64,000 nt of DNA from contig NC_018664.1 in assembly GCF_000299355.1 (NCBI RefSeq), positions 1,113,115 to 1,177,114 on the forward strand. Direction: 5' to 3'. Each line of letters opens with the position of its first letter. The stretch's first letter is position 1. Origin of the DNA: Gottschalkia acidurici 9a. GTDB lineage: Bacteria > Bacillota > Clostridia > Tissierellales > Gottschalkiaceae. Both the position numbers and the translations under genes were made by a program. The notes beneath the pieces were generated by a model that did not search any database, was not told the origin of the DNA, and worked only from the letters and a program-made list of their open reading frames with translations. This document shows, one piece after another, positions 8,413-16,878 of the stretch.

Positions 8413-10063
8413 ACCAACTTCCTGTTAATTCATAGTTTTTTGCTGTTGCTTCTGCATTTTCTATAATATCATCGTTAAAACCTATAACACTTAACAATTT
8501 TATAGCATTTTTGGTCTGTGATTTTCCATGATATAGTTTGTAGTCAAAGGCTATATGATTATCTATAAATTCTTCTCTAAAATGATAGTTATTAAACTCG
8601 TTTTTTAATATACTAGCCAATTCAATGTCATGAGTTGCTGCAAAGCATAGAGCATTATTTTTACTTAAATATTCTAATATTTTAGAAGAAGCTGCTATTC
8701 TCTCTATAGTATTAGTTCCTCTTAGTACTTCATCAACAAAACACAATGTAGGTATATCATCATTTAAATTATCTATAATTCTTTTTATAGATTTAATTTC
8801 AACTATATAATAACTTTCACCTTTAAGAATATTATCAGATAAGGCCATAGAAGTCAGTGTTTTAAAGTAATTTGATTCATGCTTCCTAGATAAGCTAATA
8901 TTTATTGTTTGTGCTAATATAGAGTTTATAGCTACTGTTTTTAGAAAAGTAGACTTTCCAGAAGCGTTTGATCCAGTAATTAAAACAGAGTTTAAAGTAT
9001 CTATTGAATTTGAAACTGGATTATCTATTAGCGGATGATAAATGTCTTTTATATTTAAGTGAGGGTTAATAGAGTTAGATAGTTTAGGTATAGAATAATA
9101 ACTTAGACTATCTTTATAAGAAGCTATAGAAATAAGAGCATCTAATTCTCCTATGATACTATACACTTCTATGATCTCTTCTTTAAACTTAGATATAGCT
9201 TTAGATACTTTATTGTAATTTACAATTTCACTTAAAAGTAGAATTTTAATATATTGTGAAAGCTCATTTTGATTATTATAAGATACATTTAGCGTTGCAT
9301 TGTTTATGCTTTTAACTTTCTCGTATAAATTTGATAGTTTATCAGCATATTTTTTTATACGAGTATCCTTAATACTATAAATTTCTCTAGAACAATTTAT
9401 TAACTTAATTATGCTGTTTATAATTTTTAAATCATGTCCTATTTTACTCATAACTATATAATATACCATTGAGTTTACTATAAAAGCGAGAACTAATAGT
9501 TTGACACCTATAGTCCAATCATATGCAGTTACTATTAAAGCGAATATAGCAAATAGAGATAAAACTCTGTACAATATAGATTGCCAAAGAATATGCTTTT
9601 CTTTTGAAAAAACGTAATCAAGTATGCTGATAAGTCTGTCTTTACCAAGTTTTCTTAAAGATTTCTGTAAGTTAATTCTTAAATCCTCATCTTTAGAAAA
9701 CAAGTCGATGAAAATGCATCTATTTTTTAGTAAACTGTCATTAAAATCTGGTTTTCTAAGGATGTAATATAAGTAGTTTTCACCTACAAAAGAGCTTGTA
9801 TTATTAATTCTTTTAAAAACATCATCCATACCTATATCATTCCATGTTATATCATCTATATAAAAGTCATTGTTATTAAGTTTACTTTTAAAGTAACTAG
9901 ATATATATTTGAAGTCGTTATCCTTGTATTTAACATTGGGAGTTTTACCCCAGTTAGTAAGTAGTTCGTCATGTAGTTTTTTACGTTTTATACTTTGAAA
10001 CTTTTTATAAATAAGAAAAAAACTAAGGATAATAATAGATATAGATAAAATAACATAAATCAT
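8411..10063 (-). CDS. Membrane-anchored MutS-family ATPase
   Basis: Protein of 550 aa with the core and ATPase domains of MutS but no mismatch-recognition domain I. An N-terminal membrane helix (about residues 2-20) and a second hydrophobic pair (about 170-215) are present. The MutS core is helical (about 225-340). The ATPase has Walker A TGSNASGKSTF (GKS at 369-371), Walker B LCFVDE (Asp444, Glu445), the dimer motif RGTNTIERIAAS and the ATH signature. Families like this are widespread in Clostridia and Bacteroidetes with unknown function; the membrane anchor makes classical mismatch repair unlikely. I start at the internal ATG because GAAGGTGAT lies just upstream of it. It is not next to mutL. 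Confidence 0.8.
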   Translation of the reverse strand: MIYVILSISIIILSFFLIYKKFQSIKRKKLHDELLTNWGKTPNVKYKDNDFKYISSYFKSKLNNNDFYIDDITWNDIGMDDVFKRINNTSSFVGENYLYYILRKPDFNDSLLKNRCIFIDLFSKDEDLRINLQKSLRKLGKDRLISILDYVFSKEKHILWQSILYRVLSLFAIFALIVTAYDWTIGVKLLVLAFIVNSMVYYIVMSKIGHDLKIINSIIKLINCSREIYSIKDTRIKKYADKLSNLYEKVKSINNATLNVSYNNQNELSQYIKILLLSEIVNYNKVSKAISKFKEEIIEVYSIIGELDALISIASYKDSLSYYSIPKLSNSINPHLNIKDIYHPLIDNPVSNSIDTLNSVLITGSNASGKSTFLKTVAINSILAQTINISLSRKHESNYFKTLTSMALSDNILKGESYYIVEIKSIKRIIDNLNDDIPTLCFVDEVLRGTNTIERIAASSKILEYLSKNNALCFAATHDIELASILKNEFNNYHFREEFIDNHIAFDYKLYHGKSQTKNAIKLLSVIGFNDDIIENAEATAKNYELTGSW

Positions 10064-10187
10064 AATATCACCTTCCTTATCATAGTATAAAATCAATGAA
10101 AGTAAAAATTATGTAAAATAGTTTATTAGTAGTTAAAGACATTGTACCACAACTAACATTATGAACAAAGAAATATGTGAAAAGATA

Positions 10188-10541
10188 CTACTTTTTCACT
10201 TTACTAAACATTTCATAAAGTCCCATAAGTAATAAAAATCCACCGAACATTTTTCTAAGCAAGTTTCCAGACAAAAATACAGCAAGGGAAGACCCTATAA
10301 CAGCTCCAATAAGTCCAGTTATAATTATCGGTATAGCAACTTTAAATTTTATATTTTTATTAGCGAAATGAGTAATAAGAGCAACAATAGCTGTTGGAAT
10401 AAATACTATTAGATTTATTCCTTGAGCTTGCTTTTGACTTAAATTTGTAAAGAAAATTAGGGCAGGGATAAGAATAGTACCTCCACCAATACCCATTCCA
10501 CTAACTATTCCAGATATAAGACCAATAAAAAAGAGAATCAA
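10188..10541 (-). CDS. Half-size TauE/SafE (TSUP) membrane protein, second of pair
   Basis: A 117-aa membrane protein with about four helices corresponding to one repeat of the TauE/SafE family, which exports sulfite, sulfonates or other small anions. The conserved glycine motif is SGMGIGGGTILIPAL near the N-terminus; LRKMFGGFLLLMGLYEMF closes the repeat. Full-length family members have two such repeats in about 250 residues. Here the two halves are separate genes, this one starting with TTG one base after the stop of its partner, in a different frame. The pair probably assembles as a heterodimer (inference). The substrate cannot be told from sequence. Confidence 0.8.
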   Translation of the reverse strand: MILFFIGLISGIVSGMGIGGGTILIPALIFFTNLSQKQAQGINLIVFIPTAIVALITHFANKNIKFKVAIPIIITGLIGAVIGSSLAVFLSGNLLRKMFGGFLLLMGLYEMFSKVKK

Positions 10542-10542
10542 C

Positions 10543-10911
10543 TTAAAACACCATCCTTAGCCCAGCTATTATCATAAATAGCCCGAAGATTTTTCTAAGC
10601 ATACTTCTAGGAACCTTATTTAATAGCTTAGCACCGATATATCCGCCAATAATACCTCCAGAAGCTATAATAAGAGCCACTTTGAAGTCAATAATCCCAT
10701 TTCTAAAATAAATGAAAGTACTTATAATAGTTAAAGGTAAAATTATACTTATAGCAGTAGCGTGAGATTTATGGTCTTCAATGTGTAATAGAAAGACAAG
10801 GGCAGGAACTACTATAGTTCCACCACCAGATCCAAAAAGACCGTTTACAATACCAGTTATTAAACCAATAAAAAGAATTTTTAATTTATCACTAGACATA
10901 ATATTTGACAT
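10543..10911 (-). CDS. Half-size TauE/SafE (TSUP) membrane protein, first of pair
   Basis: A 122-aa membrane protein forming the other TauE/SafE repeat. The signature GLFGSGGGTIVVPALVFL lies near residue 25, and LRKIFGLFMIIAGLRMVF closes the repeat in the same pattern as in the neighbouring half gene. The ATG has AAAAGGTGA upstream. The stop codon is followed after one base by the TTG of the partner, implying translational coupling. The two proteins together equal one standard transporter. No regulator or metabolic gene nearby shows which anion is moved. Confidence 0.8.
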   Translation of the reverse strand: MSNIMSSDKLKILFIGLITGIVNGLFGSGGGTIVVPALVFLLHIEDHKSHATAISIILPLTIISTFIYFRNGIIDFKVALIIASGGIIGGYIGAKLLNKVPRSMLRKIFGLFMIIAGLRMVF

Positions 10912-11002
10912 AGAATCACCTTTTCATATGAAAAAATAGTTTTTAATTTGCTTTTATTTACTAGTAAAATCATTTTTCCCTAGAAAAATATTTATATACT
11001 AA

Positions 11003-11026
11003 AGTATTTTACATACACTAAATACT
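11003..11026. repeat. inverted repeat upstream of nadE
   Basis: AGTATTT and AAATACT form a perfect 7-bp inverted repeat with a 10-base centre, between the divergent TSUP pair and nadE. It could be an operator; it does not match a niacin-regulator site I recognise. Confidence 0.35.
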
Positions 11027-11062
11027 AGTGATAGTTTTTAATGTAGAAACATTACTAACAGA

Positions 11063-11071
11063 TGCTATAAT
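11063..11071 (+). promoter_or_regulatory. extended -10 promoter for nadE
   Basis: TGCTATAAT is a consensus extended -10 (TGn plus TATAAT), 73 bases before the nadE ATG. The -35 region is weak. Confidence 0.5.
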
Positions 11072-11143
11072 ATAATGGTGATATAATTAGAATATAAATA
11101 TTTATAACATTTTAAATAGATTAAAGTATTTGGAGGAATAACA

Positions 11144-11863
11144 ATGGAAAGTATAGAGAAAGTATGTGATGATCTAATAAACTGGTTAAAAGAAAAAGTG
11201 AATGATGCGGGTAGCAAAGGAGTAGTATTTGGCCTTAGTGGTGGTATAGACTCTGCAGTAGTGGCAGCCCTAGCTAAAAGAGCATTTCCAGATACATCAT
11301 TAGGTGTTATAATGCCTTGCCATAGCAATCCACAAGACGAAGAGCATGCAAGATTATTAGCAGATACACTGAACTTAAAAGTACTAAAGGTGGATTTAAC
11401 AGATACTTTTGATACTCTTACTAGTGAAGTGAAAGACAATGAATCTAATAAACTCGCAACTTCGAATATAAAGCCTAGACTTAGAATGACTACATTATAC
11501 TATTTTGCACAACTGAATAATTATTTAGTTGCAGGGCCAAGTAATAAGAGTGAATTTACAACTGGATACTTCACTAAACATGGCGACAGCGCAGTAGATA
11601 TATTTCCAATAGCTGATTTTGTGAAAGAGGAAATATTTGAACTGGCTAAGTACTTAGGTGTAAATAGTGAAATTATAAATAAAGCACCATCAGCAGGACT
11701 TTGGGAAAATCAAACTGATGAAGATGAGATGGGATTTGGATACAAGGACTTAGATCATTATATTAAAACTGGAGAAGGTAAAAAAGAGATAGTAGAAAAG
11801 ATAGACAGAATGAACAAGATAAGTGAACATAAAAGAAAATTCCCACCAATGTTCACAAGATAG
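11144..11863 (+). CDS. nadE: NAD synthetase, ammonia-dependent
   Basis: Catalyses the last step of NAD synthesis: ATP-dependent amidation of deamido-NAD. The 239-aa length and lack of a nitrilase domain mark it as the ammonia-dependent form. The PP-loop motif SGGIDS is at residues 32-37; other family segments are AGPSNKSEFTTGYFTKHGDSAVDI, binding deamido-NAD and ATP, and PSAGLWENQTDEDEMG near residue 185. It has its own promoter and a TGGAGG site. It is followed by yebC 88 bases later, possibly on the same transcript. Confidence 0.95.
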   Translation: MESIEKVCDDLINWLKEKVNDAGSKGVVFGLSGGIDSAVVAALAKRAFPDTSLGVIMPCHSNPQDEEHARLLADTLNLKVLKVDLTDTFDTLTSEVKDNESNKLATSNIKPRLRMTTLYYFAQLNNYLVAGPSNKSEFTTGYFTKHGDSAVDIFPIADFVKEEIFELAKYLGVNSEIINKAPSAGLWENQTDEDEMGFGYKDLDHYIKTGEGKKEIVEKIDRMNKISEHKRKFPPMFTR

Positions 11864-11951
11864 TAAAAAATACTTATTTTTAGAAATCAACTAGAAGACG
11901 ACATAGCTTTATGTTAAAATATAAATTGTAAATTGCAAGGAGGGAAAAATC

Positions 11952-12695
11952 GTGGCAGGACATTCAAAGTGGAATAATATAAAGAATAAAAAAGGTAAAA
12001 TGGATGCACAAAGGGGTAAAATGTTTACAAAATTAGGTAGATATATAACGGTAGCAGCTAGAGAAGGTGGAGATGATCCTGAGTACAATGCTGCACTTAA
12101 GAGTGCAATAGAGAAAGCTAAAGCAGAAAATATGCCTAATGATAATATAGAAAGAGCTATAAAAAAGGGTACGGGTGATTTAGAAGGTGCTAACTACGAA
12201 GAAATTACTTATGAAGGATACGGACCATCAGGAGTTGCAGTTTTCGTAGACTGCTTAACTGATAATAGAAATCGTACAGCATCAGATGTAAGACACGCTT
12301 TTGATAAATTTGGTGGAAACTTAGGCTCAACAGGTTGTGTTGGCTGGATGTTTGATAGAAAAGGATTATTAGTTATAGAAAAAAGTGATGATATTGATGA
12401 AGAAGAATTAATGATGCAGTCTATAGAAGCAGGAGCAGAAGATTTCAGTCCTGAAGATGATGTTTATGAAATATTAACTAGTGTAGAGGATTTTTCAGCT
12501 GTAAGAGATGCTTTACAAGAAGCAGGATATAAATTTTCTTCAGCGGATCTTGAGTATATTCCTCAGAATACTAGTGCCTTAGAAGATGAAAAAGATATTA
12601 AAAACATGATAAAAATGTTAGAAATGCTTGAGGACAATGATGATGTTCAAAAGGTATCACATAACTGGGAGATACCAGACGATTTAGATATATAG
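11952..12695 (+). CDS. yebC: YebC/PmpR-type transcriptional/translational regulator
   Basis: YebC/PmpR family protein of 247 aa. Members are described as DNA-binding regulators and, more recently, as factors helping ribosomes through difficult sequences; which applies here is open. The N-terminus [20 protein letters not shown] is the family hallmark, followed by [16 protein letters not shown], the [19 protein letters not shown] block and an acidic C-terminal half. The start is GTG with an AGGAGGG site 6 bases upstream. It is a single open frame of normal length, followed by the first of three related hairpin elements. Confidence 0.93.
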   Translation: MAGHSKWNNIKNKKGKMDAQRGKMFTKLGRYITVAAREGGDDPEYNAALKSAIEKAKAENMPNDNIERAIKKGTGDLEGANYEEITYEGYGPSGVAVFVDCLTDNRNRTASDVRHAFDKFGGNLGSTGCVGWMFDRKGLLVIEKSDDIDEEELMMQSIEAGAEDFSPEDDVYEILTSVEDFSAVRDALQEAGYKFSSADLEYIPQNTSALEDEKDIKNMIKMLEMLEDNDDVQKVSHNWEIPDDLDI

Positions 12696-12782
12696 TCTAA
12701 TTAGCATCTATACTAATTGTTTCAAGAACTGTGGAGTTTGTAAAGGTTAATTTTAAGAGTTTATATATAGCTTATTGTATTA

Positions 12783-12840
12783 AGCACCTTTGAGTTTCAA
12801 TTTGTATGTATTCTACAGATGAAATTCAGAGGTGTTTTTG
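12783..12840 (+). repeat. terminator-like repeat element, copy A
   Basis: Copy A of a family of three. The left arm CACCTTTGAGTTTCA pairs along all 15 bases with TGAAATTCAGAGGTG (two G-U pairs), leaving a loop of about 20 bases that begins ATTTGTA, and TTTTTG follows. It works structurally as a terminator after yebC. Related copies lie at 14889 and 16995 in the same orientation. The surrounding 392-base gap otherwise holds a perfect palindrome at 12923 and the arsR promoter, and no gene that I can see. Confidence 0.7.
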
Positions 12841-12922
12841 TGTTGCTAGAATATTTATTTATAAATACAATTATACTAAACGATCTGATTAATTTTGGTA
12901 ATTTTGATTTTGAGCTGTGACG

Positions 12923-12950
12923 AAGTTATTTTAAATATTTAAAATAACTT
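12923..12950. repeat. perfect 28-bp palindrome
   Basis: AAGTTATTTTAAAT is followed directly by its exact reverse complement. There is no spacer and no U-tract after it, so it is not a typical terminator. It lies between the yebC terminator and the arsR promoter and could be a protein-binding site or a cruciform-forming sequence. Confidence 0.6.
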
Positions 12951-13023
12951 TAAGATAAATCATAAAACATATAGATACTATTCAATGTTATGGAGTTTTA
13001 GGTGTTAAAAAACAATAATTATA

Positions 13024-13052
13024 TTGACTATACATAGATAACTATCTATATT
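13024..13052 (+). promoter_or_regulatory. arsR promoter with overlapping operator-like inverted repeat
   Basis: TTGACT and TATATT are 17 bases apart, a good sigma-A promoter. Between them, running into the -10, lies ATAGATAACTATCTAT, a perfect 6-bp inverted repeat. A further ATAACTATTTAT lies just downstream. This arrangement is typical of ArsR-family autoregulation, where repressor binding blocks RNA polymerase. The assignment is inferred from position and symmetry. Confidence 0.6.
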
Positions 13053-13087
13053 ATAATTATAAATAACTATTTATATACGGAGGAGAT

Positions 13088-13411
13088 ATGAAAAATAAAT
13101 ACGATATAAATTCAAAAATATTTAAAGCCTTAAGTGATCCTAACAGGCTTAGAATTATCGATATGCTTTCATGTGGTGAAAGATGTGCATGTGAACTACT
13201 AGAATTTTTTGAATTTACTCAGCCTACGCTATCTCATCATATGAAAGTATTAATTGACTGTGGCTTGGTTAAAAGTAGGAAGGAAGGAACATGGAATTAT
13301 TATGCATTAGATAGTGTTAATGCAAATAGATTGGTATTGTTTCTGATGAACACTATAACTGATACTGAGAATTGTATATTTAAAGAAAAGAAATCTTTTT
13401 GTAAAGATTGA
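13088..13411 (+). CDS. ArsR/SmtB-family metalloregulator
   Basis: Winged-helix repressor of 107 aa. The helix-turn-helix is FTQPTLSHHMKVLIDCGLV (about residues 46-64), and it is preceded by ERCACELL, which carries the C-x-C pair at the position of the arsenic-sensing motif (ELCVCDL type). A Cys-containing tail (NCIFKEKKSFCKD) could also contribute ligands. It lies directly downstream of a promoter with an operator-like inverted repeat, so autoregulation is likely. The next gene, 97 bases on, is a MATE exporter, which may be its target. The C-x-C motif suggests As(III)/Sb(III) or a soft metal; no ars pump gene is present. Confidence 0.85.
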   Translation: MKNKYDINSKIFKALSDPNRLRIIDMLSCGERCACELLEFFEFTQPTLSHHMKVLIDCGLVKSRKEGTWNYYALDSVNANRLVLFLMNTITDTENCIFKEKKSFCKD

Positions 13412-13463
13412 AATTAATTATTTAAACAGTAATCTCTATGAGTGAAATGATTATTTTTAACTC

Positions 13464-13475
13464 CAACATATGTTG
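13464..13475. repeat. 12-bp palindrome before the MATE gene
   Basis: CAACATATGTTG is perfectly symmetrical and is itself flanked by CTCC and GGAG, extending a possible hairpin just upstream of the MATE ribosome binding site. It could affect translation of the exporter or bind a regulator; no further support. Confidence 0.3.
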
Positions 13476-13507
13476 TTTTGTAGGAGTTTATGAGTGAGGG
13501 TAATAAT

Positions 13508-14833
13508 ATGCAGAAAGTAGATTTAACAAAAGGAAAAGTCTCGAGGGTGATATTTGCACTGACTATTCCATTAGTGACGAGTTCATTATTGCAATTTATG
13601 TATAACTTTATTGACATGATATGGGTAGGAGGTCTTGGAAGTAATGCAGTTGCAAGTGTAGGTAGTTCAAGCTTATATGTCAACATTGGATATGCAATTA
13701 GTACAATGGTTGTTGTCGGAGCTGGAGTTAAGGTATCACATGCTGTGGGAAGTAAGGATGATGAAGGAACTAATAGATATATAAATACAGCATTTATATT
13801 AAATCTTTTTGTAGGTATTATTTTTTCAACTATTATATTAATATTCGGTAAAACTTTTATTAATTTCTTGGGAATAGAGAACTTAAATGTTGAAAAAGAT
13901 TCATTATCTTACCTTTTAATTAGTGGATCAGCTATGATAATAGTATTTTTTAATACATTATATATAAGAATTTTCTCAAGCTTTGGAAATAACAAAGTAT
14001 CTCTTATAATAAGTTCTATAGGGCTTATTATAAATATCATACTGGATCCTATATTTATATATACTTTAAATCTTGGCGTAAATGGTGCTGCTATAGCAAC
14101 AGTTATTGCAAATACTATAGTTTTAATAATGTCTATAAGAGTTTCTAAGAAGCTATATGAATTAAACTTTAGAAAGTATTTTGATTTCAATATGCTTAAA
14201 GAAATTATTTCATTAGGATTACCTAGTTCAATTCAAAGAGTTATTTTTACTATAATTAACATATTAATAGCTAAGATAATAGCAATTTATGGTGCAGATG
14301 CTTTAGCTGCACAAAAAATAGGACTTCAAATAGAATCTATAACGTTTATTATAATTGGAGGATTCAATGGTGCTACAGCAAGTTTTATTGGTCAAAATTA
14401 TGGGGCTAAAAGGTTAGATAGAATAAGCAAAGGTTACAATATATCTATTCTCATGGGAGTCATATACACCTCTATTATAACTGTAATTCTTTTGACTATC
14501 CCAGAGTTATTAGCAAGTATATTTGTAAAAGAGCAAGAGACCATAAGAATTACATCTGATTATTTAAGGATAATCGGAATATCACAGATATTTGCTGCAG
14601 TTGAGATGATAACAAATGGAACATTTATAGGACTTGGAGCGACAAGGTATGCGGCATTAATAAGTATCAGTCTGACAATTATAAGACTTCCATTAGCACT
14701 AATACTTTCTAAACTAGTAGGAGTTAATGGAATATGGTGGAGTATAGCTATATCAAGCATTTTAAAAGGTATAATAAGCTATAGTGTATATAAATTTGTA
14801 CTGTGGAGAAAGTTGAAAAATAAGTTTACTTAG
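13508..14833 (+). CDS. MATE-family multidrug/organic cation exporter
   Basis: Twelve-helix membrane transporter (441 aa) of the MATE family, exchanging Na+ or H+ for drugs or metabolites. The N-terminus carries the LTIPLVTSSLLQFMYNFIDM motif with VGGLGSNAVASVG, the usual start of bacterial MATE proteins (DinF/VmrA-like branch). The second half repeats the pattern with LGLPSSIQRVIFTIINILI and GFNGATASFIGQNYGAKR. I chose the ATG with GAGGG 7 bases upstream; an ATG 18 bases earlier has a site only 3 bases away. It follows an ArsR repressor gene and ends in repeat copy B. Confidence 0.88.
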   Translation: MQKVDLTKGKVSRVIFALTIPLVTSSLLQFMYNFIDMIWVGGLGSNAVASVGSSSLYVNIGYAISTMVVVGAGVKVSHAVGSKDDEGTNRYINTAFILNLFVGIIFSTIILIFGKTFINFLGIENLNVEKDSLSYLLISGSAMIIVFFNTLYIRIFSSFGNNKVSLIISSIGLIINIILDPIFIYTLNLGVNGAAIATVIANTIVLIMSIRVSKKLYELNFRKYFDFNMLKEIISLGLPSSIQRVIFTIINILIAKIIAIYGADALAAQKIGLQIESITFIIIGGFNGATASFIGQNYGAKRLDRISKGYNISILMGVIYTSIITVILLTIPELLASIFVKEQETIRITSDYLRIIGISQIFAAVEMITNGTFIGLGATRYAALISISLTIIRLPLALILSKLVGVNGIWWSIAISSILKGIISYSVYKFVLWRKLKNKFT

Positions 14834-14888
14834 TAATTGAAAAGGGAACTATAGATAATTTAAAAAGACTATAAGATTTAATGATTAA

Positions 14889-14947
14889 AAACGCCTTTGA
14901 GCTTTAATTTGTACACAACTCATGAATAAAGCCAAGGGTGTTTTTAT
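14889..14947 (+). repeat. terminator-like repeat element, copy B
   Basis: Copy B: the left arm ACGCCTTTGAGCTTTA pairs with TAAAGCCAAGGGTGT (one bulged A, two G-U pairs). The loop begins ATTTGTA as in copy A, and TTTTTAT follows. Several arm bases differ from copy A on both sides in a compensating way (for example G-C and C-G pairs replacing G-U and U-A), so pairing has been preserved. It terminates the MATE gene. Confidence 0.7.
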
Positions 14948-15085
14948 GTTATATAAATTTAACACTTGAGTGTAAAGTTATAGGAGTTTATTTAACAAGA
15001 TACAAATGATCGATGCTCAATGCTTTTACTATGCATATAATTTTTTTATAGATTTATGATTAATATAGAATTATATGTAAATACA

Positions 15086-15115
15086 TGATATAATAGGGTG
15101 AAATATCAACCCTAA
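15086..15115 (+). promoter_or_regulatory. extended -10 promoter plus 5' hairpin before flotillin
   Basis: TGATATAAT (TGn plus TATAAT) at 15086-15094 is a good extended -10. TAGGGT and ACCCTA, immediately downstream at the expected transcript start, form a small hairpin. The leader would be about 290 bases long, unusually long for this window. It contains one short open frame (15212) and no riboswitch class that I recognise. Confidence 0.45.
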
Positions 15116-15211
15116 AAGAGAAGGACTACTTAGAAGTTTAGATATAGAGCAAGATTATGATAAAAAGAGTAGAAAGTCTTAGATAGTTAATTTAACTAGG
15201 AGGATAATTGG

Positions 15212-15289
15212 ATGTTTTGTCAATGTAATATAATGAACACAAGGTTTATATACAATGACTTGAAAGAAAAATATCCAGATAGATTATAA
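15212..15289 (+). CDS. possible 25-residue peptide in the flotillin leader
   Basis: A 25-codon frame starts with ATG and has an AGGAGG site 9 bases upstream, as good as those of real genes here. The product begins MFCQCNIM and ends KEKYPDRL, soluble with two cysteines. It matches nothing I recognise. It could be a leader peptide, a small protein or the remnant of a gene. It is listed because of the ribosome binding site; the remainder of the 557-base gap between the MATE and flotillin genes holds repeat copy B and the promoter. Confidence 0.3.
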   Translation: MFCQCNIMNTRFIYNDLKEKYPDRL

Positions 15290-15390
15290 GAAAGAAATGA
15301 AAAGAAACTGAGAGGTTTAGAGTTCTAATAAAAAAATATTATAATAATAATTAGATATAAATAAAATATTACATAAAGGGGGAGAGAAAC

Positions 15391-16878
15391 ATGCCTGAAA
15401 TACTATTGAAATTTGGAGTACCTATAGTCGTAGCACTAGTAATTATACTATCATTTTGGAAAAAGGTACCTGCTGACAAGGCTATGGTAATAACAGGTCT
15501 TAAAAAGAGAATGTTATCTGGTAAAGGAGGTTTAATGTTACCAATACTAGAAACCTCATGTACTATATCACTAGAAGACATCTCTATGAAAACTAATGTA
15601 AGTGATGCGCCATCTAAACAAGGTATCTTTGTAAATATAGAAGGTACTGCAGTAGTGAAAGTCAAAAATGAAGAAGAAAGTGTATTTAATGCAGTTGAAA
15701 GATTTCACAATGGTGGAGCTTCAAAGACAGTAGATGTAATTAAAAGTATAGTAGATCAAATAATAGAGGGTCAATTAAGAGGAATAGTTTCTACTATGAC
15801 TGTAGAAGAATTAAATGCTGATAGAGCAGGACTAGAAACAAAATTAGAAAATGCTATAGTTAAAGAATTAGGCACAATGGGACTAATATTATCAAGTTTT
15901 AGTATTCTTAGAATATCTACTCAAGGTGGATATTTAGAAAATAAAGCAAAACCACAAATCGCACAAGCACAAGCTGATGCAGACATAGCTGAGGCAGATA
16001 GACAAAGAGATACTCAAATAAAAACAGCAGAGGCACAGAGAGAAGGACAGAGGGCAAAACTTGAAGCTGAAACAGCAATAGCAGAGTCAGAAAGAGATAA
16101 GCAAATAAAAATAGAAGCATATAGAGCAGAAAGAGAGCAAGCAAAGGCAACTGCTGATATAGCTTATGAAATTCAGGATATTCAGAATAAGGCTAAACAA
16201 GCAGAAGAGCAAGCAAAATTAGAAGAAAAGAAAGCTGTTATAAAAGAAAAGCAGTTGGTAGTAGAAGTTCAGAAACCTGCTGAAGCAAGTAAAAAAGCAT
16301 CAGAGGTAAATGCAGAAGCAGCTAAAATACAAGCTATAAAACAAGCAGAGGCAGAAGCGGAAGCATTGAAACTTAAAGCTCAGGCAGAGGCAGAAGCGAG
16401 AAAAATATCTGCACAGGCAGAAGCAGAAGCTATAAAACTAAGAGGACAGGCAGAAGCAGAAGCGATTAGATCAAAAGGATTAGCAGAAGCAGAAGCAAAG
16501 GATAAATTAGCAGAGGCTATGGCTAAGTACGGTGAGGCTGCTGTAACAGAACTTATTATAGCAAAGCTACCGGAAATAATGGAGCAAGTTGCTAAGCCAT
16601 TAGAAAAAATAGATAAGATTACTATCATAGATAATGGTAATGACGGAGCAGGAGGAGCAAGTAAGGTAGCTAAAATAGTTTCTGAGGTTGCTACTAGTGG
16701 TTTTGAAACGTTAAAGCAACTAACAGGTGTGGATGTTACAGAGGTACTTAAGTCAGTGGCAGATAGAAATGATAAAGTTGACGACAAAGTTAGTAAGAAA
16801 ATAGATTTTCCTAGTAAGGAAGGGTTTGCTGAAGACTTAGTAAGTGCAACTCGTGAAGATACGGATATAGAGGAATAG
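15391..16878 (+). CDS. floT: Flotillin (SPFH domain, YuaG/FloT type)
   Basis: Membrane-microdomain scaffold protein of 495 aa. An N-terminal membrane segment (about residues 7-23) is followed by the SPFH/band 7 domain (PADKAMVITG, through about residue 190). A long coiled-coil rich in Ala, Glu, Gln and Lys follows, with repeated EAEA motifs (AQAEAEA and variants, about 180-375), then a region ending in TELIIAKLPEIMEQVAKPL, as in flotillins, and a variable acidic tail. B. subtilis FloT organises fluid membrane regions and affects envelope enzymes and sporulation. The usual NfeD-type partner gene is not adjacent here. It has its own promoter and a GGGGGAG site. Confidence 0.92.
   Translation: MPEILLKFGVPIVVALVIILSFWKKVPADKAMVITGLKKRMLSGKGGLMLPILETSCTISLEDISMKTNVSDAPSKQGIFVNIEGTAVVKVKNEEESVFNAVERFHNGGASKTVDVIKSIVDQIIEGQLRGIVSTMTVEELNADRAGLETKLENAIVKELGTMGLILSSFSILRISTQGGYLENKAKPQIAQAQADADIAEADRQRDTQIKTAEAQREGQRAKLEAETAIAESERDKQIKIEAYRAEREQAKATADIAYEIQDIQNKAKQAEEQAKLEEKKAVIKEKQLVVEVQKPAEASKKASEVNAEAAKIQAIKQAEAEAEALKLKAQAEAEARKISAQAEAEAIKLRGQAEAEAIRSKGLAEAEAKDKLAEAMAKYGEAAVTELIIAKLPEIMEQVAKPLEKIDKITIIDNGNDGAGGASKVAKIVSEVATSGFETLKQLTGVDVTEVLKSVADRNDKVDDKVSKKIDFPSKEGFAEDLVSATREDTDIEE

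Noticed and set aside
10538-10548. A frameshift splitting one TauE/SafE gene
   Set aside because: Both halves have their own starts and complete repeats, and half-size pairs are known in Clostridia, so two genuine genes are more likely.
15917-16787. Long open frames on the minus strand within the flotillin gene
   Set aside because: They mirror the repetitive Ala/Glu/Gln-rich coiled-coil coding sequence, have no ribosome binding sites and give low-complexity products.
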